Of a stretch of DNA of 64,000 nucleotides, positions 45,888 to 53,750 are shown piece after piece. The stretch spans positions 310,001 through 374,000 of the forward strand of contig NZ_QRAO01000001.1 of assembly GCF_003353425.1 (NCBI RefSeq). Reading direction: 5' to 3'. The position numbers and the translations under genes are program-made. The notes beneath the pieces were generated by a model. That model did no database searches and was not told where the DNA came from. It saw only the letters and a list, made by a program, of their open reading frames with translations. The stretch's first letter is position 1, and each line of letters begins with the position of its first letter. The DNA comes from Marinirhabdus gelatinilytica. Its GTDB lineage: Bacteria; Bacteroidota; Bacteroidia; Flavobacteriales; Flavobacteriaceae.

Positions 45888-46949
45888 CTATTTCTTTTTT
45901 GAAAAAGGTTTTCGCTTATTTGTTTGCAGGGGGTTCTCTGAAATCTCCTCATATTCATTGCGTTTCTGAAAGATGTCTATCGCCGTATACACTGCCTGTT
46001 TAAAACTTTCGTGATCCGCAACGCCTTTTCCTGCCACGTCGAATGCAGTCCCATGGTCTGGCGAGGTACGAACCTTGGACAATCCTGCGGTAAAATTAAC
46101 GCCCGTACCAAAGGCGAGTGTTTTAAAAGGGATCAATCCTTGGTCATGGTAGGAGGCAATAATAACATCAAAATTCTTGTAGTTTGAGGAGCCAAAGAAG
46201 CTGTCTGCCGCATAGGGACCAAATACCAACTTCCCGTTATTGCGCAAATTGGTAAGGGTTGGTATTAACACCTCATCGTCTTCTTTTCCTATAACCCCAT
46301 TATCTCCAATGTGGGGGTTTATTCCCAAAACGGCTATTTTTGGTCTTGGGATTCCGAAATCCTGAATAAGTGTTTTATGTATGGTGTTGATTTTCTTTTC
46401 AATAAGCTCTCTGGTAATGGTTGCCGAAATATCCTTAACCGCAACATGGTCGGTTAAAAGCCCCACACGCAGATTGTTGGAAACCATGAGCATTAAACTC
46501 TCGCCCTCCAACTCCCTCGCAAGATAGTCTGTATGGCCAGGAAAGTTAAAACTTTCGGACTGTACGTTACTTTTATTGATGGGCGCGGTTACCAGAACGT
46601 CTATCTGTCCTTCTTTTAAAGCCTGCACCGAAGCCTCCAATGATTTAATAGCATAGGCCCCAATATGTTTTTCCTCTTTCCCAAAGTTAATGTCTACTTG
46701 TTCTTTCCACACATTGAATACATTTACTTTTTTGTGTGCGATTTTGTCCAGACTATCAATCCCATACACAGGCACGTCCAGCGAAAATGTCTTTTTGAAG
46801 AACGACATCAGTTTTACCGAAGCAAAGATCACTGGGGTGCAAAATTCCAGCATTCGTGCATCCTGAAACGTCTTTAACACAGTTTCACTACCTATACCAT
46901 TTAGGTCCCCTATAGAAATACCTACTATAATTTTATCGCTTTTGCCCAT
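45888..46949 (-). CDS. pdxA: 4-hydroxythreonine-4-phosphate dehydrogenase
   Basis: 353 aa from ATG 46949 (MGKSDKIIVGISIGDLNGIG). NAD site ISIGDLNGIGSETVL; metal-site His in FPGHTDYLA and SYHDQGLIPFK; C-terminal SPDHGTAFDVAGKG. Forms the pyridoxal phosphate precursor. Divergent from ribE. Confidence 0.92.
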   Translation of the reverse strand: MGKSDKIIVGISIGDLNGIGSETVLKTFQDARMLEFCTPVIFASVKLMSFFKKTFSLDVPVYGIDSLDKIAHKKVNVFNVWKEQVDINFGKEEKHIGAYAIKSLEASVQALKEGQIDVLVTAPINKSNVQSESFNFPGHTDYLARELEGESLMLMVSNNLRVGLLTDHVAVKDISATITRELIEKKINTIHKTLIQDFGIPRPKIAVLGINPHIGDNGVIGKEDDEVLIPTLTNLRNNGKLVFGPYAADSFFGSSNYKNFDVIIASYHDQGLIPFKTLAFGTGVNFTAGLSKVRTSPDHGTAFDVAGKGVADHESFKQAVYTAIDIFQKRNEYEEISENPLQTNKRKPFSKKK

Positions 46950-46968
46950 CTTGAGATTGTAATCGTTG

Positions 46969-46976
46969 TATTTTTG
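46969..46976 (+). promoter_or_regulatory. Promoter -7 box (TATTTTTG) of ribE
   Basis: TAnnTTTG match 26 bases before the ribE ATG, inside the divergent pdxA-ribE gap. Confidence 0.5.
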
Positions 46977-47002
46977 TGGTACAAATGTAACCAATTGCAA
47001 CT

Positions 47003-47593
47003 ATGTTTACAGGAATTATAGAAACCCTTGGCAAAATTACCTCCCTACAACCTGAGGAGGATAATCTCCACATCAGCATAGAGGCTGATATTGCAAATGA
47101 GCTAAAGATCGATCAAAGTGTAGCACATAACGGGGTGTGCCTAACTGTAGTTGCAATAAATGGTAATACCTACACCGTGACAGCAATAAAGGAAACAATG
47201 GAGAAAACTAATCTTGGCCACTGGAGAGTTGGCGATCTTGTTAATTTAGAGCGCGCCATGAAACTTGGCGCTAGGCTTGACGGCCATATAGTTCAGGGGC
47301 ACGTAGATGAAGTTGGGGAATGTGTTGCTATATCTGAAGCTGGCGGAAGTTGGTACTTTACATTTTCCTATGGGAGGCACAACAAAAATGTTACTATTGA
47401 AAAAGGCTCCATCACGATTAACGGCGTGAGTTTGACTGTGGTAGATTCGAAAGAATTTGAATTTAGCGTAGCAATTATCCCCTATACCTACGAGCACACA
47501 AATTTTTCAACTTTTGAGATAGGCACAAAAGTAAACCTAGAGTTTGATGTAATTGGAAAATACGTAAAGCGCCTTATTGGGCTTTCTGGATAG
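47003..47593 (+). CDS. ribE: Riboflavin synthase, alpha chain
   Basis: 196 aa, two lumazine-binding repeats. Repeat 1: MFTGIIETLGKI ... HNGVCLTVV. Repeat 2: LDGHIVQGHVDEVGE ... INGVSLTVVDS. Dismutates two 6,7-dimethyl-8-ribityllumazine to riboflavin. No FMN riboswitch found upstream. Confidence 0.93.
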   Translation: MFTGIIETLGKITSLQPEEDNLHISIEADIANELKIDQSVAHNGVCLTVVAINGNTYTVTAIKETMEKTNLGHWRVGDLVNLERAMKLGARLDGHIVQGHVDEVGECVAISEAGGSWYFTFSYGRHNKNVTIEKGSITINGVSLTVVDSKEFEFSVAIIPYTYEHTNFSTFEIGTKVNLEFDVIGKYVKRLIGLSG

Positions 47594-47807
47594 CTTTATG
47601 TCTTTTGTAAGCTACATAGACACCTAAAATAATCGCTAAGGCCACTAAAATATAGATATTCTCGTCAATAGGTAATTCTGGGCCGGGGGTTCTTTGTGAA
47701 GTAGGTGGGGGTGGTTCGTTGATCGTCTGTAGGGACGCTCCGAAAACACTGGTACTAGCAATAAAGCATAGCACGTAGGGGAATATTTTTACGATTTGGG
47801 GTCGCAT
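47574..47807 (-). CDS. Small exported single-helix protein (77 aa)
   Basis: Signal peptide (MRPQIVKIFPYVLCFIASTS, VFGA), a Pro-rich stretch (EPPPPTSQRTPGPELPIDEN), then one helix (IYILVALAIILGVYVAYKRH). This P-G-x-PID-E-N plus helix layout is common in Flavobacteriaceae small proteins of unknown role. Overlaps the ribE end by 20 bases on the other strand. Confidence 0.6.
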   Translation of the reverse strand: MRPQIVKIFPYVLCFIASTSVFGASLQTINEPPPPTSQRTPGPELPIDENIYILVALAIILGVYVAYKRHKAIQKAQ

Positions 47808-47917
47808 ATTTAGGGTCTAAATGTAATGAAATTTTTGAAACAGACAATACTTTTCAACATTATTGAAAAGTTATTAACCGCTTCCTTTTCTTTTTAACTC
47901 CTAATTTCAAAAAAAAT

Positions 47918-47965
47918 TGTGGTCCCACCTGGGCTCACTTCAACAGGCTCAGCATAAACTTCTCA
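47918..47965 (-). repeat. Truncated tRNA-CAU 3' end joined to a REP-like element
   Basis: TGTGGTCCCACCTGGGCTC repeats the 3' end of the tRNA gene at 48037 with one change, stopping at the same T-loop point as the tRNA-Gly case, then ACTTCAACAGGCTCAGCATAAACTTCTC. Confidence 0.65.
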
Positions 47966-48036
47966 CCCAAGTTTTAAAGATTAATAATCTTATGTAAACG
48001 GTTTTCGGTTTAAAATTTCAGCTTGTCAAAAAAATG

Positions 48037-48110
48037 TGGTCCCACTTGGGCTCGAACCAAGGACCACCTGATTATGAGTCAGGTGCTCTAACCAACTGAG
48101 CTATGGGACC
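48037..48110 (-). tRNA. tRNA with CAU anticodon (Met, or Ile2)
   Basis: 74 nt. GGTCCCA / TGGGACC acceptor, discriminator A; D-arm GCTC...GAGC with AGTTGGTTA; anticodon stem CCTGA/TCAGG with loop CTCATAA, anticodon CAU; T-arm CTTGG TTCGAGC CCAAG. No CCA encoded. The start-type three G-C pairs are absent, so not the initiator. Elongator Met and lysidine-modified Ile2 cannot be separated here. Confidence 0.9.
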
Positions 48111-48214
48111 GGTTTTAAAGATTTTAGGGTTGCCTCAACCTTTAAAATAGTTTGCAAAGATAATAACTTTATGAGTTTTGCAAACTTTTTGGCGCAAATA
48201 TTAGCTGAAATCCT

Positions 48215-48619
48215 TTATTCAACAATATCTTGACATAGCTCCACCAACACACCGTTGCTGCTTTTGGGATGCAAGAATGCGACCAACTTGTTGTCTGCGC
48301 CTCTTTTAGGTTCTTGGTTTAGCAAAACAAAACCCTCTTTTTCAAGTCGTTTCATTTCAGTTTCGATATTATCTACGGAAAAAGCAACGTGATGGATTCC
48401 CTCTCCACGTTTTTCAATAAACTTGGCAATGGGGCTATCTGGGTTTGTAGCTTCCAGCAATTCCACCTTGCTCTCCCCACATTTAAAAAATGACGTGTTT
48501 ACACCCTCACTGGTAACACCTTCGGTTTTATAGGGCTGATATCCCAAGAGTTTAGTATAAATCTCATTGGCGGCTTTAAGGTCTTTTACCGCAATTCCTA
48601 AGTGCTCTATCTTGTTCAT
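48215..48619 (-). CDS. mce: Methylmalonyl-CoA epimerase
   Basis: 134 aa, single VOC domain. MNKIEHLGIAVKDLKAANEI start, metal ligands His in IEHLGIAV, in GIHHVAFSVD, and Glu in VELCQD. Interconverts the R and S isomers of methylmalonyl-CoA. Lactoylglutathione lyase relatives are less likely. Confidence 0.88.
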   Translation of the reverse strand: MNKIEHLGIAVKDLKAANEIYTKLLGYQPYKTEGVTSEGVNTSFFKCGESKVELLEATNPDSPIAKFIEKRGEGIHHVAFSVDNIETEMKRLEKEGFVLLNQEPKRGADNKLVAFLHPKSSNGVLVELCQDIVE

Positions 48620-48665
48620 GGCTTTAATACTAAGTGTATTTCAAAAATAACAAATCTTATTGTGC

Positions 48666-48673
48666 TATTTTTG
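48666..48673 (+). promoter_or_regulatory. Promoter -7 box (TATTTTTG) just before rbfA
   Basis: Ends four bases before the ATG at 48678, so the transcript would be nearly or fully leaderless. Confidence 0.45.
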
Positions 48674-48677
48674 TACT

Positions 48678-49073
48678 ATGGAAGAAAGTAACAGACAGAA
48701 AAAAATAGCAGGTGTACTGCAAAGCGATATTGCCCAAGTGCTACAGGAACTATTACGTGAAGCGGGACAGACGGGAATTATCGTGGCCGTATCCAAAGTG
48801 AGCGTGACTACAGATCTTTCTATCGCAAAGGTGTATGTAAGTATATTCCCTTCAGAAAAAGCCGCATCGCTACTGGAAGAAATAAAAAAGACAACACCTC
48901 AGATAAAGCACCAGATTGCACAACGTACCAAAAACCAGTTGCGCAAAATGCCAGACCTCCTCTTTTTCAATGACGACTCGCTGGACTATATCGAAGGTAT
49001 AGAAAAAGCCGTAAAGGGGACAGATAACCCTATTGAAAACCCAGAACTGCTCGCTAAAAGAAAAAAGAAATAA
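48678..49073 (+). CDS. rbfA: 30S ribosome-binding factor A
   Basis: 131 aa from ATG 48678 (MEESNRQKKIAGVLQSDIAQ). KH-like core with VSVTTDLSIAKVYVSIFPSE and LRKMPDLLFFNDDSLDYIEG. Needed for 16S 5' end maturation. The next gene starts two bases after the stop. Confidence 0.93.
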   Translation: MEESNRQKKIAGVLQSDIAQVLQELLREAGQTGIIVAVSKVSVTTDLSIAKVYVSIFPSEKAASLLEEIKKTTPQIKHQIAQRTKNQLRKMPDLLFFNDDSLDYIEGIEKAVKGTDNPIENPELLAKRKKK

Positions 49074-49074
49074 C

Positions 49075-50283
49075 TTGAAATTCCCGCTCTACATCGCAAA
49101 GCGGTATTTGTTTTCAAAAAGCAGCAGCAATGCTATAAACATTATAACCATTATTGCGGCAATAGGCATCGTGGTGGGGGCTATGGCACTCTTTATAGTA
49201 CTCTCGGGATTTTCCGGACTCAAGGATTTCAGCCTTCAGTTTACAAATGTGTTTGATAGCGACATGCTCGTAATCCCAGAAAAGGGAAAAACCATCACTT
49301 TTCCTGAAGCCACCGAAAACCAACTCCAAAAAATTGAAGGAATTGAAGCATTTTCGAAAGTAATCGAGGAGCGTGTCTTTATACGTTTTGAGGGGAAAAA
49401 TCATATTGCCTATATCAAAGGGGTAGACACAAACTACGGCAAAGTAACCGTTACAGATAGTATTATGTTCATAGGCCGCTGGTTTCAAGAGCGCCAGCAA
49501 GAAGCGGTAATTGGATATAATATTGCGCACAAACTATCCTTGGGCACTATGGATTTTAGCAGTCTCCCCGAGGTTTTTGTGCCCAAGCCCGGTACGGGAC
49601 AAATTTTGAACACAGACCTAGCAAATGCTTTCACCAAGCGTGATTTTATAGCATCAGGAATTTATGATGTAAATGAAGACGTTAACGGAAAATACATTTT
49701 TACCGATCTTGGTTTTGCGCGGGATCTCCTCCAACTGGACAGCACCAAAGTAACGGCCATCGCGATAAAACTGAGGCCAGAGGTTTCAGAAAAGGAAGTG
49801 CGTACACAACTTGCTGAAATTTTTACTGCCGAAAACGTGGTGATAAAGAACAGGATCCAGCAAAACGACGCCCTCTACAAAATGCTGAATACCGAACAGG
49901 TTGCCGTGTACCTTATTTTTACGCTGGTACTTATCATTGCACTTTTTAACGTCATTGGCTCCATTATTATGATGATATTGGACAAACGAAAGAATATTAA
50001 GACCCTCTACAATCTAGGGGCTACTATAAAAGAAATACGGCGTATTTTCTTTTTACAGGGAGCCTTGATGACGGTTCTGGGGGGAATATTGGGGATTGTT
50101 CTAGGCGTACTTATAGTCTGGGCGCAGTTACAGTTTAAGTTAGTGTACATCACGGCCTCGCTCCCCTATCCCGTTAAATTAAATGTACTGAATGTAGTGG
50201 TTGTTTTTGTGACCATAACACTGTTGGGGCTTATCGCTTCGAAGATCGCAGCTAGCAGGGTTCGCAAAAGGTTGCTTAGCTGA
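49075..50283 (+). CDS. LolC/E-type ABC transporter permease
   Basis: 402 aa from a TTG at 49075 (MKFPLYIAKRYLFSK), immediately after rbfA; an upstream TTG at 49033 would overlap it. One N-terminal helix, a large periplasmic domain, three C-terminal helices (LIFTLVLIIALFNVIGSIIM; GALMTVLGGILGIVLGVLIV; VVVFVTITLLGLIASKIA), the FtsX/MacB-type topology of lipoprotein-release permeases. Confidence 0.82.
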   Translation: MKFPLYIAKRYLFSKSSSNAINIITIIAAIGIVVGAMALFIVLSGFSGLKDFSLQFTNVFDSDMLVIPEKGKTITFPEATENQLQKIEGIEAFSKVIEERVFIRFEGKNHIAYIKGVDTNYGKVTVTDSIMFIGRWFQERQQEAVIGYNIAHKLSLGTMDFSSLPEVFVPKPGTGQILNTDLANAFTKRDFIASGIYDVNEDVNGKYIFTDLGFARDLLQLDSTKVTAIAIKLRPEVSEKEVRTQLAEIFTAENVVIKNRIQQNDALYKMLNTEQVAVYLIFTLVLIIALFNVIGSIIMMILDKRKNIKTLYNLGATIKEIRRIFFLQGALMTVLGGILGIVLGVLIVWAQLQFKLVYITASLPYPVKLNVLNVVVVFVTITLLGLIASKIAASRVRKRLLS

Positions 50284-50284
50284 T

Positions 50285-51280
50285 TCAATGGCTAAACTCA
50301 AAATCGCCAAACTTTTCCAGCACCTCATCAAAAGCGGCAAACACATCCTTACTGTCGTCGCTGGTCACCATCTTCATGCGATACTCCTTAAAATGAGGGA
50401 TGCCCCTAAAGTAGTTGGTATAATGGCGGCGGGTTTCAAAAACACCCAGTTTTTCGCCTTTCCAGTCAATGGACATTTGTAGGTGACGACGAGCAGCTTC
50501 CACCCTTTCTTGCATAGTGGGCGGTGCGCAATGGGTTCCTGTCTTAATGTAGTGTTTTACTTCTTTAAAAAACCAGGGGTAACCTATGCTGGCACGCCCA
50601 ATCATGGCCCCATCCAAGCCATATTTGTCGCGCATCTCAACCGCACGTTCTGGAGTATTTACATCGCCATTTCCAAAAACCGGGATGTGCATCCTAGGGT
50701 TGTTCTTCACTTCGGCAATGGGTTTCCAGTCGGCATCGCCCTTGTACATTTGGGCCCGTGTACGGCCGTGGATGGCAATGGCCTTGCAGCCTACATCCTG
50801 CAAACGCTCGGCAACCTCAACAATTTTTATGCTGTCGTGGTCCCAGCCCAAACGGGTCTTTACGGTCACGGGTAATTTGGTATGCTCGACCATGGCCTTG
50901 GTCAAAGAAACCATGAGGTCAATATCTTTTAGGATTCCTGCTCCAGCACCTTTGCTCACCACTTTTTTTACGGGACAACCAAAGTTGATATCGATAATGT
51001 TGGGGCCACTGGCTTCCACGATTTCAACACTTTTCAGCATTGAGTCAAGGTTTGCGCCAAAAATCTGAATTCCAACAGGGCGTTCCTTTTCGTAAATGTC
51101 CAACTTCATCACGCTCTTGGCGGCATCCCGAATCAACCCTTCCGAAGAGATAAATTCGGTATATACCACGTCGGCTCCCTGCTCTTTGCAGAGCGCACGA
51201 AAGGGCGGGTCGCTCACATCTTCCATGGGAGCGAGCAACAGCGGAAATTCGCCTACGTCTATGTTTCCTATTTTTGCCAC
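50285..51280 (-). CDS. dusB: tRNA-dihydrouridine synthase
   Basis: 331 aa from GTG 51280 (VAKIGNIDVGEFPLLLAPME). FMN barrel: APMEDVSDPPFRALC; DINFGCPVKKVVSKGAGAG with the catalytic Cys; HGRTRAQMYKG; GNGDVNTPERA; MIGRASIGYPW. Reduces tRNA uridines. The frame continues upstream to 51376, but those residues (SPLAERSRS) are encoded by a REP-like element, so they are unlikely to be part of the protein. Confidence 0.88.
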   Translation of the reverse strand: MAKIGNIDVGEFPLLLAPMEDVSDPPFRALCKEQGADVVYTEFISSEGLIRDAAKSVMKLDIYEKERPVGIQIFGANLDSMLKSVEIVEASGPNIIDINFGCPVKKVVSKGAGAGILKDIDLMVSLTKAMVEHTKLPVTVKTRLGWDHDSIKIVEVAERLQDVGCKAIAIHGRTRAQMYKGDADWKPIAEVKNNPRMHIPVFGNGDVNTPERAVEMRDKYGLDGAMIGRASIGYPWFFKEVKHYIKTGTHCAPPTMQERVEAARRHLQMSIDWKGEKLGVFETRRHYTNYFRGIPHFKEYRMKMVTSDDSKDVFAAFDEVLEKFGDFEFSH

Positions 51281-51304
51281 ACTTCGGCTCCGCTCAGCAA
51301 GCGG
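51278..51304 (-). repeat. REP-like element at the dusB start
   Basis: CACTTCGGCTCCGCTCAGCA, GCGG. On the minus strand it reads CCGCTTGCTGAGCGGAGCCG, AAGTG and runs straight into the GTG start. Confidence 0.65.
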
Positions 51305-51393
51305 AGAGTTTATAATTACATTAATATAAAGTGCAAAAATAATCAATATGTTAGTATTGTAGCTTTCAGGGAGCAAAAACTAGCTTTTTAAAG

Positions 51394-51430
51394 TATATTT
51401 GCGTACTTTTTAAGCAAGCTCTTAAAAAGC
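51394..51430 (+). promoter_or_regulatory. lepA promoter box and leader hairpin
   Basis: TATATTTG (51394-51401) followed at once by CTTTTTAAG / CTTAAAAAG hairpin, then a leader of about 120 bases before lepA. Confidence 0.45.
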
Positions 51431-51540
51431 TAAGAAACTAATTGGATTGCTGAAATTTCAGCAGAAAATATATAGCACCTAAGATTCTTAGAGTTTATTT
51501 TGAATCGTTGGCACTAAAAATATTACCCGCAGCAATATAT

Positions 51541-51555
51541 TGAGCGGAGTCGAAA
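51541..51555 (+). repeat. REP-like element at the lepA start
   Basis: TGAGCGGAGTCGAAA directly before the ATG at 51557. Confidence 0.6.
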
Positions 51556-51556
51556 T

Positions 51557-53353
51557 ATGAAGAACATCCGAAACTTTTGCATCATTGCACATATCGACCA
51601 CGGGAAAAGTACCTTGGCAGACAGATTGTTGAGCGCTACGGGATCTGTTACGGCGCGTGAGGAACAAGCGCAGCTGTTGGACAACATGGATTTGGAGCGT
51701 GAACGTGGTATTACCATTAAGAGCCACGCCATACAAATGGAATACACCTATAAAGGTGAAAACTATATCCTGAATTTAATAGACACGCCTGGCCACGTAG
51801 ATTTTAGCTACGAAGTATCCCGAAGTATAGCCGCCTGTGAAGGGGCGCTACTGGTTGTTGATGCCGCCCAGAGTATCCAGGCACAAACCATTTCAAATTT
51901 ATATCTAGCATTGGAGAATGATCTGGAAATCATCCCAGTTCTCAATAAGATAGATTTACCTTCTGCAAATCCTGAAGAAGTAACCGACGATATCGTGGAT
52001 CTCCTGGGCTGTGACGCCGAAGAGATAATCCCTGCCAGTGCCAAAACAGGTCTGGGAATTGACGATATCCTGGCTGCCATTATTGAGAGAGTGCCAGCCC
52101 CTAAGGGCAATGCAGACGAAAGTTTACAAGCGTTGATATTCGATTCGGTTTATAACCCTTTCCGTGGTGTTGAAACCTATTTTAGGGTGTTGAACGGCGA
52201 AATAAGAAAAGGACAGCACATAAAATTCATGGCAACGGGCAAAACCTATTATGCCGATGAAGTTGGGACACTCAAGTTGAAACAGCTTCCAAAACAAGTT
52301 ATTAAAACTGGTGATGTGGGGTACCTGATTACCGGGATTAAAGAAGCTGTTGAAGTAAAAGTGGGAGACACCATTACCGATGCCAAAAACCCAACTACCA
52401 ATATGATTGAAGGGTTCGAGGACGTAAAACCTATGGTTTTTGCAGGAATCTATCCCGTAGATACCGAAGATTACGAAGAGCTTCGAGCCTCGATGGAAAA
52501 GCTACAGTTGAACGATGCTTCCCTGGTGTTCCAGCCCGAGAGCTCGGCAGCATTGGGCTTTGGGTTCCGTTGTGGGTTTTTGGGAATGCTACATTTGGAG
52601 ATTATCCAGGAACGCTTGGAGCGTGAATTTGACATGACGGTGATAACCACCGTGCCCAACGTTTCCTACCACGCCTATACCAACAGGGAGCCGGACGAAG
52701 TTATCTTGGTGAACAACCCTAGCGACCTTCCTGAACCTTCTACCCTTAACCGTGTGGAAGAACCTTTTATAAAAGCTACTATTATCACCAAGTCTGACTT
52801 TGTAGGTCCCGTGATGTCGCTTTGTATTGAAAAACGAGGCCAGATCACAAACCAGACCTACTTGACCACAGAAAGGGTTGAATTGTCCTTCGACATGCCA
52901 CTGGCCGAAATAGTCTTCGATTTTTATGACCGGCTAAAAACCGTTTCAAAGGGTTATGCCTCTTTTGACTATGCGCCCATTGGAATGCGCGAGTCCAAAT
53001 TGGTAAAAGTGGATGTGCTGTTGAATGGAAATACGGTAGATGCGCTCTCGGCATTATTGCACCAAGACAATGCATACGACATTGGGAAGAAAATGTGTGA
53101 GAAACTACGCCAGCTCATCCCGCGCCAACAGTTTGATATTCCTATACAGGCAGCCATTGGAGCCAAGATTATTGCCCGTGAGACGGTAAAGGCCCTGCGT
53201 AAAGACGTAACCGCCAAATGTTACGGGGGTGATATCTCACGTAAACGTAAACTGCTGGAAAAGCAGAAAAAAGGTAAAAAACGTATGCGCGCTGTGGGTA
53301 ATGTTGAAATTCCGCAGGAAGCGTTTATGGCGGTGTTGAAATTGAACGACTAG
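51557..53353 (+). CDS. lepA: Elongation factor 4
   Basis: 598 aa. GTPase motifs: [46 protein letters not shown]-terminal domain specific to EF4 ([20 protein letters not shown]). Back-translocates stalled ribosomes. Full length. Confidence 0.95.
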   Translation: MKNIRNFCIIAHIDHGKSTLADRLLSATGSVTAREEQAQLLDNMDLERERGITIKSHAIQMEYTYKGENYILNLIDTPGHVDFSYEVSRSIAACEGALLVVDAAQSIQAQTISNLYLALENDLEIIPVLNKIDLPSANPEEVTDDIVDLLGCDAEEIIPASAKTGLGIDDILAAIIERVPAPKGNADESLQALIFDSVYNPFRGVETYFRVLNGEIRKGQHIKFMATGKTYYADEVGTLKLKQLPKQVIKTGDVGYLITGIKEAVEVKVGDTITDAKNPTTNMIEGFEDVKPMVFAGIYPVDTEDYEELRASMEKLQLNDASLVFQPESSAALGFGFRCGFLGMLHLEIIQERLEREFDMTVITTVPNVSYHAYTNREPDEVILVNNPSDLPEPSTLNRVEEPFIKATIITKSDFVGPVMSLCIEKRGQITNQTYLTTERVELSFDMPLAEIVFDFYDRLKTVSKGYASFDYAPIGMRESKLVKVDVLLNGNTVDALSALLHQDNAYDIGKKMCEKLRQLIPRQQFDIPIQAAIGAKIIARETVKALRKDVTAKCYGGDISRKRKLLEKQKKGKKRMRAVGNVEIPQEAFMAVLKLND

Positions 53354-53477
53354 TTTCGGTACAATTTTTAATTTTGAACCATGGCTTTCAAATTAAAAAA
53401 CCAATCAGCTACCTTGGTTCATGAGCTCCATGTCAATATTAACTAAAAACTAATTTGAAATTTGGAACTTACCCCGC

Positions 53478-53705
53478 TTATCCTCCACAGGAGGCCCCAG
53501 CCTCAACAAGTCCATCTAGGTATATTTCGTAATTAGTACCCGTATCTTCACCGTTTACCGATGCATTACCATTGGGCTCACGGCACAATTGGAACTCTGG
53601 GGTCTGGTCGCTACTGCAAAACTGGCATGTGCGCTCATCATCGTCGCCACAAGACAATAAGAGCATTGCACTACATATAAGTAAGGGTATTTGGAATTGT
53701 TTCAT
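53478..53705 (-). CDS. Small cysteine-rich lipoprotein (75 aa)
   Basis: Lipobox in MLLLSCGDDDERTC, Cys at 19, then CQFCSS, FQLCREP and a C-terminal ASCGG. Six cysteines in a short chain suggest disulfides or metal binding; the function is unknown. Precedes the antiporter gene on the same strand. Confidence 0.6.
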   Translation of the reverse strand: MKQFQIPLLICSAMLLLSCGDDDERTCQFCSSDQTPEFQLCREPNGNASVNGEDTGTNYEIYLDGLVEAGASCGG

Positions 53706-53750
53706 GGAAAGAAGTTTCAGTAGGTAAACGCTTGCCCTTTCGGTTTTATT

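Noticed and set aside
46950-47002. FMN or PLP riboswitch between pdxA and ribE
   Set aside because: The gap is about 50 bases with no conserved junction; only a promoter box is seen.
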